NCBI RefSeq assembly: GCF_000482325.1
Contig: NZ_KI535295.1
Span: forward strand, 1 to 64,000
Reading direction: 5' to 3'
DNA length: 64,000 bases
DNA from: Bacillus sp. UNC438CL73TsuS30
Lineage (GTDB): Bacteria > Bacillota > Bacilli > Bacillales > Cytobacillaceae
Below, in pieces: positions 36,784-44,373 of this stretch (positions within the stretch are counted from its first letter, which is position 1; the number at the start of each line of letters is the position of its first letter). The notes below the pieces were generated by a model that was not told the DNA's origin, did no database searches, and saw only the letters and a list, made by a program, of their open reading frames with translations. Both the position numbers and the translations under genes were made by a program.

Positions 36784-36831
36784 ATATTCTTTCAATTGAT
36801 ATGGCCAAGAAAGGACGCAGTTGAGAGGAGC

Positions 36832-37554
36832 ATGATTGATAAACATTCCCCTATTCCAATTTATTATCAACTGGAAGAACATATAAAGGATTTAATTGAA
36901 AAAGGCGAATTACAGCCGGGTGATGCGCTGCCTCCTGAAAGAGAATACGCTGAAAAGTATCAAATAAGCAGGATGACGGTGAGGCAAGCTTTTACACAAC
37001 TCGTAAACGACGGATATTTATTTCGGTTGCAAGGTAAGGGAACATTTGTAGCGGACCGGAAAATTGAACAGGCATTGCAAGGGCTAACAAGCTTTACAGA
37101 GGATATGAAATCCAGAGGGTTAAAACCGGGAAGTCAGCTGCTGTCTTTTGAGGTGATTCCTGCAACCGCCCAAATCGCTAATCAATTGGCCATAAAAGAA
37201 TATGGTCCTGTTTATGAAATTAAACGGATCCGTTTGGCGGATGATCTGCCCATGGCGATAGAAATCAATTATATCTCTGCTAATTTAATTAAAGGAATAA
37301 CAGAGGAGATTGTCAATCGGTCTTTATATGAGTATATTGAGGGCCAGTTAAACCTGAGAATTGATTATGCTACGCAGACGATAGAGTCATCGATTGCAAA
37401 TCGGATGGAGGCACCTTATTTGAAGATTTCTGCAGGTGCACCTGTTATGCTGATTCATCGAAATACATTCTTACATGACGGGACTCCAGTTGAGTTTGTA
37501 AAGTCCACCTATCGTGCAGACCGCTATAAATTTATGATCCGAATGAAACGTTAA
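36832..37554 (+). CDS. nagR: GntR/HutC-family repressor NagR
   Basis: 240 aa. HutC-type GntR regulator: winged helix (about 10-75; SRMTVRQAF, LQGKGTFVA) and UTRA effector domain (about 95-235; LQGLTSFTEDMKSRGLKPG, very close to B. subtilis NagR/YvoA). Predicted to repress nagE and nagABR and to release DNA upon binding GlcN-6-P or GlcNAc-6-P. Start is not certain: ATG 36832 gives the orthologue-like MIDKHSPIPIYYQ but GAGAGGAG is very close to it; an in-frame TTG at 36796 lacks a site. Confidence 0.92.
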   Translation: MIDKHSPIPIYYQLEEHIKDLIEKGELQPGDALPPEREYAEKYQISRMTVRQAFTQLVNDGYLFRLQGKGTFVADRKIEQALQGLTSFTEDMKSRGLKPGSQLLSFEVIPATAQIANQLAIKEYGPVYEIKRIRLADDLPMAIEINYISANLIKGITEEIVNRSLYEYIEGQLNLRIDYATQTIESSIANRMEAPYLKISAGAPVMLIHRNTFLHDGTPVEFVKSTYRADRYKFMIRMKR

Positions 37555-37590
37555 AAATGGACAGAGGATGTAAAATCCATCTGTCCATTT
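37555..37590. terminator. Bidirectional terminator between nagR and the sensor kinase
   Basis: AAATGGACAGA.GGAT / ATCC.TCTGTCCATTT stem-loop overlapping the nagR stop region. Confidence 0.8.
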
Positions 37591-37591
37591 C

Positions 37592-38857
37592 TTATTGATT
37601 TTCTGATTTTCTATATGGCCTGATGGCCGGAAAGTGAAAATGAAAGGCGGTTCCGGTTTCTATTTCACTTTCTACCCGAATCCATCCGCCCATGGCCCGA
37701 ACAATGCTATACACGACCATCATTCCAAGTCCTGTCCCTTTTGAACCTTTTGTAGAATAAAAGGGTTCGCCTAGCCTTTCAAGCTGTTCTTTTGTCATTC
37801 CGACACCTGTATCCTTAACAGTAACTGACACATATTCCTGGTCATATTCCGTTTTTAAGGAAAGGTATCCTCCGTTTGGCATGGACTCAATTGCATTTTT
37901 GAGGACATTAATAAAACATTGACGAAATTTCTGCTGGTCGCCTTTTATAAAACCAATGACCGAAAAGTCGGTATTAATCTCTACAGAATTTTGATTGGCT
38001 AAAGGCTGCAGTATATTTATGATTTGCTTAAGTTCACTTTTTACATTCAGTTCCTCATACGCCTCTAGGGCAGGTTTTGCAAAGGTCAGGTAATCCTGAA
38101 TAACCCGTTCAGCAGAAATTAGTTCGTCCCTCACGAGTGCAAGGTACTCTCTTCTTTTATGGCGTGGCAGATAATCATCCTGCAATAATTGAACAAAGCC
38201 ACTGGCTGCTGTCAGGGGATTGCGAATTTCATGAGATATTGCCGCCCCCATTTGTTCGACTGCCTTTAATTTCTCTGTTTTAATCAGTTGCAGACGCATC
38301 TGATTATTATTTTTGACAAATTCAATTGCATACGAAACAATAGCTATTCCTAGCGGAGGAATGATTAAAAAGGCAAACCAAGCATCAAACCAATTAGTAT
38401 AGGGATGGAATAGTTCCATTCCACCAATCGTAAGGATACCAAGGATCATCCCTATTATCACAGCCATAATGATTCGTCTTGAAGAACTCTGCTTCCAATA
38501 CCAGGGAGTTATGAGCCAAAATACAATGGCAAGTGGACCATAGAGTATGGAAGTTTCCAATAAACCGATATCCCATCCGTAAAAACTTCTAATGATTAAT
38601 AAAGCTAAAACAAGGATTGGACCCATTCCAAGATACAAACCGCCAATCACTAAAGGAATAATTCTTAAATCATAGTGGGAAAACGGTACTGGATTATAGG
38701 AAAGTTGAACACAAACCCATATTAAGCTGGTGAATAAAAAAATCAAGATAGGCTTTAAGGTAAGTAGTTTTTTATATTTATCAAAACATATCAAGTAAAA
38801 AAACAGGAGAATTATTAAAATGGAAAGGTTTAGGAAGAGATGTTTAGTAATTTCCAT
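37592..38857 (-). CDS. Sensor histidine kinase with 5TM-LYT-like input domain
   Basis: 421 aa. N-terminal five or six membrane helices (about 7-190) resembling the 5TM-5TMR_LYT module of KinB and LytS; then HisKA with phospho-acceptor in AISHEIRNPLT (H209) and a HATPase with NVLKNAIESM, DTGVGM and GTGLGM. Overall close to the sporulation kinase KinB group that feeds the Spo0 phosphorelay. No response regulator gene is adjacent, in line with a phosphorelay kinase. Assignment to KinB itself is inference. Confidence 0.85.
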   Translation of the reverse strand: MEITKHLFLNLSILIILLFFYLICFDKYKKLLTLKPILIFLFTSLIWVCVQLSYNPVPFSHYDLRIIPLVIGGLYLGMGPILVLALLIIRSFYGWDIGLLETSILYGPLAIVFWLITPWYWKQSSSRRIIMAVIIGMILGILTIGGMELFHPYTNWFDAWFAFLIIPPLGIAIVSYAIEFVKNNNQMRLQLIKTEKLKAVEQMGAAISHEIRNPLTAASGFVQLLQDDYLPRHKRREYLALVRDELISAERVIQDYLTFAKPALEAYEELNVKSELKQIINILQPLANQNSVEINTDFSVIGFIKGDQQKFRQCFINVLKNAIESMPNGGYLSLKTEYDQEYVSVTVKDTGVGMTKEQLERLGEPFYSTKGSKGTGLGMMVVYSIVRAMGGWIRVESEIETGTAFHFHFPAIRPYRKSENQ

Positions 38858-38962
38858 TCATTTCACCGTCCAAAAATAGCTGATAGGAAAATTTTACAGG
38901 TTATTTCCCAAAGATTCAACAAATTCATGCAAAATTTTCAAAATTTTGTGATTTCAACCTGC

Positions 38963-38987
38963 AAAAAAAGGCTGGTGATGCAGCCTT
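38963..38987 (-). terminator. Terminator of the diguanylate cyclase gene
   Basis: Minus strand AAGGCTG / CAGCCTT with a six-base loop and T7, 10 bases past the stop codon. Confidence 0.8.
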
Positions 38988-38996
38988 CCAAGGTTT

Positions 38997-40112
38997 TTAT
39001 GATTGAACAGTTGAAATTCTATTTCTTCCATTCGTTTTTGATAAGTAGAGAGATTGATCGGCCAACTGGATGATCTTCTCCCTGTCTAAGGAAGTTTTAG
39101 GAATCATTGTAGCGGTCCCAATACTTAATGTAACAATATCCGATATTTTTGAGCTAATATGAGGAATTTTAAGCGATTGAATTGCTTTTTGAATTTTTTC
39201 CGCCATTTGAATCCCTTCATTCTGATCTGCGAAGGGTAAAACAAGAGCGAACTCTTCTCCTCCATAGCGGCAAAAGGTGTAGGAGGTCTGCATATAAATT
39301 ACGTTTTTTATCGCATTGGCTATGGATTGAAGACAGCGGTCTCCTTCTAGGTGGCCGTACGTATCATTGTATTTTTTAAAATAATCTATATCGAACATTA
39401 GCAAGGTTAGCGGAGAGTTTGTGGAAGATAAATTTGCCCACTCCTTTTCAAGGGTTTGATCAAAATATCTTCGATTGGAAATACCCGTAAGGCCATCAAT
39501 ATAGGAAAGTTGGTTTAATAGGCTGTTGGCCTCTTTAAGATGTTGTTCGGCCTCATTTGATTTAGCGATAAAAACTAATAAATGATAGGAAAAAATACCG
39601 CCAATTAACGAAATAACGTAATGGTACATTAAGATATTTGTTAGTACAACACGATCTTGAATATTAATAAAGAGAATGATTGAGATAATGATTAAGCCCA
39701 TAAGATTCATGAGGAAGGCTTTTATGATAGGTTTATATCTAAACTTCGAAATTCCTCCGCAAATTAGCCCTGTTAGGATGACTCCGGTGGATGCCAGGAT
39801 GGAAGTATTATTAAATCCAAAGAATAAAATCCTTCCTATCCCGATTAGAATGGATGCGACTATTGCAGGGATAAAACCCCCAAAGGCGCCTGCTGTTACA
39901 ATAGCCAAATGCCGTAAGTCAGCAATGGTTGTTACATTTATATGGATACTGTAGATCATTAAGATATTTCCAAGAATTCCAAAACTAAGTCCCCAATAAA
40001 ATTTTACTGATAGAGGAGAGGAAAGGTGTAATGGCTTATCTTTAAATAATTGTCCCATGATGGAAAAAGAAGCAATTAAAATGGCGGAATTTGACACAAA
40101 GTCTTTTAACAT
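38997..40112 (-). CDS. Diguanylate cyclase with 5TM-LYT-like sensor
   Basis: 371 aa. Six or so membrane helices (about 1-190; LRHLAIVTAGAFGGFIPAIV marks the 5TM-5TMR_LYT module) and a C-terminal GGDEF domain with active-site GGEEF near residue 280 (SYIDGLTGISNRRYFD at its start). Predicted to make c-di-GMP in response to an extracellular or membrane signal. No RxxD inhibitory site immediately before GGEEF is evident. Start at 40112 follows AGGAGA; 22 upstream codons are open but unsupported. Confidence 0.88.
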   Translation of the reverse strand: MLKDFVSNSAILIASFSIMGQLFKDKPLHLSSPLSVKFYWGLSFGILGNILMIYSIHINVTTIADLRHLAIVTAGAFGGFIPAIVASILIGIGRILFFGFNNTSILASTGVILTGLICGGISKFRYKPIIKAFLMNLMGLIIISIILFINIQDRVVLTNILMYHYVISLIGGIFSYHLLVFIAKSNEAEQHLKEANSLLNQLSYIDGLTGISNRRYFDQTLEKEWANLSSTNSPLTLLMFDIDYFKKYNDTYGHLEGDRCLQSIANAIKNVIYMQTSYTFCRYGGEEFALVLPFADQNEGIQMAEKIQKAIQSLKIPHISSKISDIVTLSIGTATMIPKTSLDREKIIQLADQSLYLSKTNGRNRISTVQS

Positions 40113-40227
40113 TTTATGGATCTCCTGTAATAAAACGTTCCTAATATAATGATAAAGTAAAAATTTACATCTTATCAATTATACTATGGTTTTACGAAAT
40201 TTAAAATTTTTGTTGAAAAATGTAAAT

Positions 40228-40262
40228 GAAAAAGCTTCCCATTATTTTTGGGAAGCTTTTTC
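40228..40262 (-). terminator. Terminator of the 41-aa gene
   Basis: Perfect 13-bp stem GAAAAAGCTTCCC / GGGAAGCTTTTTC directly behind the stop codon of the small minus-strand gene; symmetric, so it can act on both strands. Confidence 0.85.
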
Positions 40263-40263
40263 G

Positions 40264-40389
40264 TCACTCACTATTTTGTGTTGTGTTAAAAAAATCTCGT
40301 CCTTTAGAGGTACTACCCTTTTTCTGTTTCCCCATTTTTCCATCTGATTCATACGTTAAATTTTTGTCTCGATTTTTTTGCGTTTTCAT
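40264..40389 (-). CDS. Small hydrophilic protein (41 aa)
   Basis: ATG at 40389 preceded by AAAGGGGGG at 5-8 bases and followed, right after the stop, by a strong terminator. Sequence starts MKTQKNRDKNLTYESDG and ends DFFNTTQNSE; rich in Lys, Gln, Asn, Ser, with no hydrophobic stretch. The composition resembles small spore or stress proteins of bacilli, but I cannot assign a family. Overlaps an unlikely cysteine- and phenylalanine-rich frame on the opposite strand. Confidence 0.6.
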   Translation of the reverse strand: MKTQKNRDKNLTYESDGKMGKQKKGSTSKGRDFFNTTQNSE

Positions 40390-40458
40390 CGAAGCCCCCC
40401 TTTGTTTTTATGGTATACCTTTATGTTGGTTTCATTCATTAAAGGGGATTAGGGAATT

Positions 40459-40485
40459 AAAAAGGCTGCCGATTTTCCGGCATCC
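40459..40485 (-). terminator. Terminator of the transporter operon
   Basis: Minus strand GG.TGCCG / CGGCA.CC stem with T5 tail, 10 bases past the 92-aa gene. Confidence 0.75.
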
Positions 40486-40494
40486 TAAAAGATT

Positions 40495-40773
40495 TTAAGC
40501 CCATTTTACTTCCTTAACTAATTGTTGTCTAAAAAGTTCGATGATAAAGTCATTATAAAAATCTTTTCTAACAATAATTTGATATCTTTGGTTTGTGTGA
40601 GCGTATACAAGAATATCTGTTAAGACCTTATTTTCATTAAATATTTCTCGAATTTTATATACTTGTTGTTTTATGTCCGTACCTAAGCTGGTGATATTGA
40701 ATTCAATGTCATCGTCATTTGCTGTCTCATTTAAGTCCAGAAGCTTTTCATCATACGAATAAATTATTTTCAT
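40495..40773 (-). CDS. Hypothetical protein downstream of the ion transporter
   Basis: 92 aa, acidic in the first half (NETANDDDIEFN) and mixed alpha/beta in the second. No family recognised. AAGGAGC lies 8 bases before the ATG. It begins 13 bases after the transporter stop and is followed by a terminator, so it is the second gene of that operon and may regulate or assist the transporter. Confidence 0.65.
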   Translation of the reverse strand: MKIIYSYDEKLLDLNETANDDDIEFNITSLGTDIKQQVYKIREIFNENKVLTDILVYAHTNQRYQIIVRKDFYNDFIIELFRQQLVKEVKWA

Positions 40774-40786
40774 CTTTTTTAGCTCC

Positions 40787-42067
40787 TTATACTAAATATC
40801 GTAGATAAATGTAAACGGTACAAATGATAATGGAGAGAATCATTAGTGGAAATGCAATCAATAGGAATTTTCCAAAGGAAATATGATGCCCTTCTTTTGC
40901 AGCCAATCCTGCAACAATCACGTTAGCGCTAGCTCCAATTAGAGTTCCGTTACCTCCAAGGCAGGCTCCAAGTGACAGGCTCCACCAAAGTGGTTCTAGA
41001 TTATCGATTCCAAGCGACCCCATGTCTTTAATCATCGGAATCATGGTTGCCACAAATGGAATATTGTCGATAAATGCGGAAGCAATAGCGCTGACCCATA
41101 GAATTAAAATAGAAGATGAGGCCACATTACCGCCGGTAAGATGTACGGAGTAATCGGCTAAAAGGGAAATAACACCTGTTTCAATTAATCCAGAAACGAG
41201 GACGAACAACCCGATAAAGAAAAAAATAGTCAACCACTCAACCTTTAAAAATGCTTTTTCTAAATGCTTTTCCCCAGTTAATAACAACAAAAGGAACGCT
41301 CCCGCTAAGGCAACGGATGCTGATTCCAAATGGAATAACTGGTGCAAAAAGAAGCCTAAAATGGTAAAGGCAAGGGCAATAAGAGATTTCACCAATAGCT
41401 TTTTATCGGTAATTTCTTGTTTTTCATCCAAATCCATTAAATTCGCTTTTAATTCCGGAGTAGTCCTCAATTGCTTTCGATATATAAATGCAAGAATCAC
41501 CACATTCACAATTAAAATAAAAAAGGAAATAGCTGTTAGATTGTAGATAAATTCCATAAAGGTAAGTTCCTTTACGGCACTGCCAATCATAATATTCGGA
41601 GGGTCCCCAATCAGTGTAGATGTTCCGCCTACATTGGATGCAATAATTTCAGTAATTAAATAGGGAATGGGATTTACCTTTAATTGTCTTGTAATACTGA
41701 AAGTGACTGGCACCATTAACAGGACCGTAGTGACATTATCCAAAAAAGCCGAACCAAGTGCCGTAATGATTCCTAAAGCTAGGAGAAGTTTGATGGGATC
41801 TCCCTTGACCTTTTTTGCGGCGAAGATGGCAATATAATTAAATAGGCCCGTCTCGGATGTGATGGCGACAATAATCATCATCCCTGTCAATAAACCAAGT
41901 GTATTAAAATCAATATGATGCAGGGCTTTTTCTTGATTTACAATTCCAAGTAGTACCATCATGATTCCACCGGCCATAGCAATAATGGTTCGATGGATTT
42001 TTTCTGTAACGATAAATGCGTATGTAATTAAAAATACACCTATCGCAATGATTGCTTGTGTTGACAT
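40787..42067 (-). CDS. ArsB/NhaD-family ion transporter
   Basis: About 426 aa, 11-12 membrane helices. IT-superfamily signatures: DNVTTVLLMVPVT in the first half, SNVGGTSTLIGDPPNIMIG, and the second-half repeat DNIPFVATMIPMI with GGNGTLIGASANVIVAG. Related to ArsB, NhaD and citrate-type carriers; could export arsenite or exchange sodium for protons. No ars genes are nearby. Start at 42067 follows GAAGGG; the upstream in-frame ATG lacks a ribosome binding site. Its leader holds a terminator-like hairpin. Confidence 0.85.
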   Translation of the reverse strand: MSTQAIIAIGVFLITYAFIVTEKIHRTIIAMAGGIMMVLLGIVNQEKALHHIDFNTLGLLTGMMIIVAITSETGLFNYIAIFAAKKVKGDPIKLLLALGIITALGSAFLDNVTTVLLMVPVTFSITRQLKVNPIPYLITEIIASNVGGTSTLIGDPPNIMIGSAVKELTFMEFIYNLTAISFFILIVNVVILAFIYRKQLRTTPELKANLMDLDEKQEITDKKLLVKSLIALAFTILGFFLHQLFHLESASVALAGAFLLLLLTGEKHLEKAFLKVEWLTIFFFIGLFVLVSGLIETGVISLLADYSVHLTGGNVASSSILILWVSAIASAFIDNIPFVATMIPMIKDMGSLGIDNLEPLWWSLSLGACLGGNGTLIGASANVIVAGLAAKEGHHISFGKFLLIAFPLMILSIIICTVYIYLRYLV

Positions 42068-42096
42068 TTTTTCCCTTCTTTCCGTATACATTTCCT

Positions 42097-42132
42097 AAAA
42101 AAAGCAAAAAGGAGCCTGTGTTGACAGACTCC
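42097..42132 (-). terminator. Terminator-like hairpin in the transporter leader
   Basis: Minus strand GGAG.CTGT / ACAG.CTCC with a CAAC loop, then TTTTT-GC-TTTTTTT. It lies between the promoter (42165-42194) and the start codon (42067), where it would stop transcription unless bypassed. Confidence 0.6.
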
Positions 42133-42164
42133 CCCAAAAAACAAGCTTATTTATTTACTTTTTT

Positions 42165-42194
42165 ATTATAGTAGAGTGGGGAATAGGATGTAAA
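42165..42194 (-). promoter_or_regulatory. Promoter of the ion-transporter operon
   Basis: Minus strand TTTACA (42189-42194), 18-bp spacer, TATAAT (42165-42170). Confidence 0.65.
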
Positions 42195-42213
42195 GAGAAT
42201 TATTTTCAATTAT

Positions 42214-42239
42214 CAAAACTTGGCCGGCTAAAGGCCAAG
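42214..42239 (-). terminator. Terminator overlapping the end of the metallophosphoesterase
   Basis: CTTGGCC / GGCCAAG stem that includes the last codons and the stop of the gene, then T4. Confidence 0.75.
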
Positions 42240-43349
42240 TTTTTTAATAAATTCAACGGTTTCCCGATGTTCATTTTTAATCCGTTTGAATAATGTTTTA
42301 TCCGTTTTCACAAGTGAGTTTCCATTTTCATCTGCAATCGCCCTTGTAGTGGAACTGCTTTGTAGAACCACCCATTTTCCCGCAATTTTTTTTAACTTAA
42401 GATCGATCATCCCGAGTCTGCTTCCAAATGCGCCTGCCATCACAACCGGCTTCATATTGATTTTTCCCGTTTCTAAATTTGTATTGGGCATAAAAGAGTA
42501 GGCAGGTCCAGGGAAAATGCCGTGGGAATGCCCAGCGAGGATGGCATCAATTCCGGGAATTTTCGTAAGGTAATAAACAGCATTTTCGGTATCAGGGTGA
42601 TAGGGTTCATTGCTTATCCCTGTGTGGGCAAGAGCAATAATGAGGTCAGCTCCTTCTGCTTTCATTTTCGGAATAAATGCTTTGGCTGTATCCACAATCG
42701 GTTGGGCAAACACCTTCCCTTCAAGGTTTGTTTTATCCCATTTCATGATTTGAGTTGGCATAAAGCCAATTACGCCAATTTTAATTGCATGAGCTATTCC
42801 CTTTTCATCGAGAACCTCCTTATTTAAAATGACATAGGGTTTAAAAAAAGGTTTTTGCTTTTTTGCCGAGTACACATTTGCATTCACGTAAGGCATTTTC
42901 AGTCCTTTTAACGCGTCTTTGATAAAGGGGAGTCCATAATTAAATTCATGGTTTCCGATGGTAATCGCATCATAATGCAAATAATTAAAGGCACGGTATA
43001 CAGGATGAATTTTTCCCTTATGAAGTCCTCTTACACGTACCAAATATTCACCGAGAGGGTTGCCCTTTAAATGGTCGCCATTGTCAAACAGCAGGGAGTT
43101 TTTCACTTCTCTCCTAGCCTGTTTGATCAGCGTTGCCGTTTTAACAAGCCCGATTCGGTTGTCCACTTTCGTCTGGTAATAATCATAATTCACTAGAGAG
43201 GCATGCAGATCTGTCGTCTCAAGAATCCGTAACTGAACCATATCACTCGTATTGGCCCCGCTCTCTACAGCAAAGGATGGTGTAGCGGAGGATTGCCAAA
43301 TAAGCATGAGAGTCAGCAATAGCAGGATAAGTCTTATAGAACTTCTCAA
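42228..43349 (-). CDS. Secreted metallophosphoesterase, CpdB-like without C-terminal domain
   Basis: About 373 aa. Signal peptide (LILLLLTLMLIWQSSATPSFA) then a calcineurin-like metallophosphatase domain with LETTDLHAS, FDNGDHLKGN, GNHEFNYG and AGHSHGIFPG. Closest in pattern to 2',3'-cyclic-nucleotide phosphodiesterase/3'-nucleotidases (CpdB, YfkN), but the 5'-nucleotidase C-terminal substrate domain is missing; the protein ends right after the point where it would begin. TTG at 43349 follows GGAGGAG with 6-base spacing and starts directly in the signal peptide. Confidence 0.82.
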   Translation of the reverse strand: MRSSIRLILLLLTLMLIWQSSATPSFAVESGANTSDMVQLRILETTDLHASLVNYDYYQTKVDNRIGLVKTATLIKQARREVKNSLLFDNGDHLKGNPLGEYLVRVRGLHKGKIHPVYRAFNYLHYDAITIGNHEFNYGLPFIKDALKGLKMPYVNANVYSAKKQKPFFKPYVILNKEVLDEKGIAHAIKIGVIGFMPTQIMKWDKTNLEGKVFAQPIVDTAKAFIPKMKAEGADLIIALAHTGISNEPYHPDTENAVYYLTKIPGIDAILAGHSHGIFPGPAYSFMPNTNLETGKINMKPVVMAGAFGSRLGMIDLKLKKIAGKWVVLQSSSTTRAIADENGNSLVKTDKTLFKRIKNEHRETVEFIKKLGL

Positions 43350-43543
43350 AACAATCTCCTCCAAAAGTTTAGTATTTTTAGTATTTGTTTAAAAGGAAGT
43401 TGTATGAGTTTTTAATGGTTAAATATACTTAGACAGAAAATTGTCATAAACATATGAATAAAAAGTGAAAAAATGTGATTTTCCCCTTTTACGCGGTTAT
43501 ATTTAACTATAATGGAGGTATCCAAAGCGGGAGGTAATGAAAA

Positions 43544-43864
43544 ATGAATATAACCACCATCATTGAATTAGAAAACAATGAGGTAGAAGCAATCACGGGA
43601 GCCCAGCTAGTTTTTGCTCAAGAAAAAATTGATGAAAATATCATTGAGACCTGTGTTGAATGTTTTCAAGTAAATGATTCTGAAGAAAAGCTCTCAACAG
43701 AAGAAGCAATGCAGAAGGTATTTGATCAATTAAAAACAGAAGGGGTTATTCCTTCAAAGGTAGAGGATTTTTCCTTTGAAATGCCGTCATGTGAACGATT
43801 AAAAAGTAGATCACAAGATGCGAAAGATCTTCCACAAAAAGTAGTTCTTTCCTATATGTCATAA
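43544..43864 (+). CDS. Hypothetical acidic protein
   Basis: 106 aa, acidic, soluble, with two cysteines close together (ETCVECFQV) and a third near residue 82. GGGAGGT precedes the ATG and a TATAAT lies near 43508. A terminator follows at once, so it is monocistronic. No family recognised. Confidence 0.65.
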   Translation: MNITTIIELENNEVEAITGAQLVFAQEKIDENIIETCVECFQVNDSEEKLSTEEAMQKVFDQLKTEGVIPSKVEDFSFEMPSCERLKSRSQDAKDLPQKVVLSYMS

Positions 43865-43892
43865 AAGGGGTTCTTTGAACTCCTTTTTATTT
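43864..43892 (+). terminator. Terminator of the 106-aa gene
   Basis: AAAAGG(G)GTTC / GAAC(T)CCTTTTT stem-loop immediately after the stop codon. Confidence 0.8.
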
Positions 43893-43994
43893 TTTTCCTT
43901 TTATTTGAACATATTAAACGATGTGATTTCAGTCACTTAAATGAAAATGGTTTTCAACTATAATGAAATTAGTTACATTAAGGAGGTATTTATA

Positions 43995-44336
43995 GTGGAA
44001 AAGAATTCAGTAAAAGACTTTATGGAATATAGCGAAGAAAGATTTACAAAAAGGGTGATCTATAAAAAGGGAGAAACGACAGCCTTTGTTTTAAATTTTT
44101 TACCTGGACAGGGACTTCCAGTCCATAAGCATCCGGGAACGGAGGTTTACTTATATGTGGTAACAGGGGCTGGAACGCTCGTCATTAATGGTGTGGAAAC
44201 GGATGTTACGGAGGCAGATCTTATCCATGTAAGCAGTGATGAAGAAATGTCCTTTAAAAATAATGAGAATGAACCTGTCAGCCTACATGTAGTCTTAAGT
44301 AAATTTCCTAGTGAACAATACGCGAAAAATATTTAA
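43995..44336 (+). CDS. Cupin-domain protein
   Basis: 113-aa single beta-barrel. Cupin motif 1 is PVHKHPGTEVYLYVVTG (metal-binding His, His, Glu); motif 2 is weak (SLHVVLS). Starts with GTG at 43995, eight bases after AAGGAGG; the ATG 54 bases earlier lies upstream of that site. Substrate unknown. Confidence 0.82.
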   Translation: MEKNSVKDFMEYSEERFTKRVIYKKGETTAFVLNFLPGQGLPVHKHPGTEVYLYVVTGAGTLVINGVETDVTEADLIHVSSDEEMSFKNNENEPVSLHVVLSKFPSEQYAKNI

Positions 44337-44344
44337 TAAAACAG

Positions 44345-44373
44345 AGCCAGCCGATTTTCAGGCTGGCCTTTTT
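44345..44373. terminator. Bidirectional terminator between cupin and MMPL genes
   Basis: GCCAGCC / GGCTGGC stem; overlaps the last codons of the MMPL gene and has T runs on both sides. Confidence 0.8.

Noticed and set aside
40226..40498. Plus-strand 90-codon frame rich in Phe, Cys and Pro
   Set aside because: It starts inside a terminator stem, has no ribosome binding site, and is opposite the better supported 41-aa gene.
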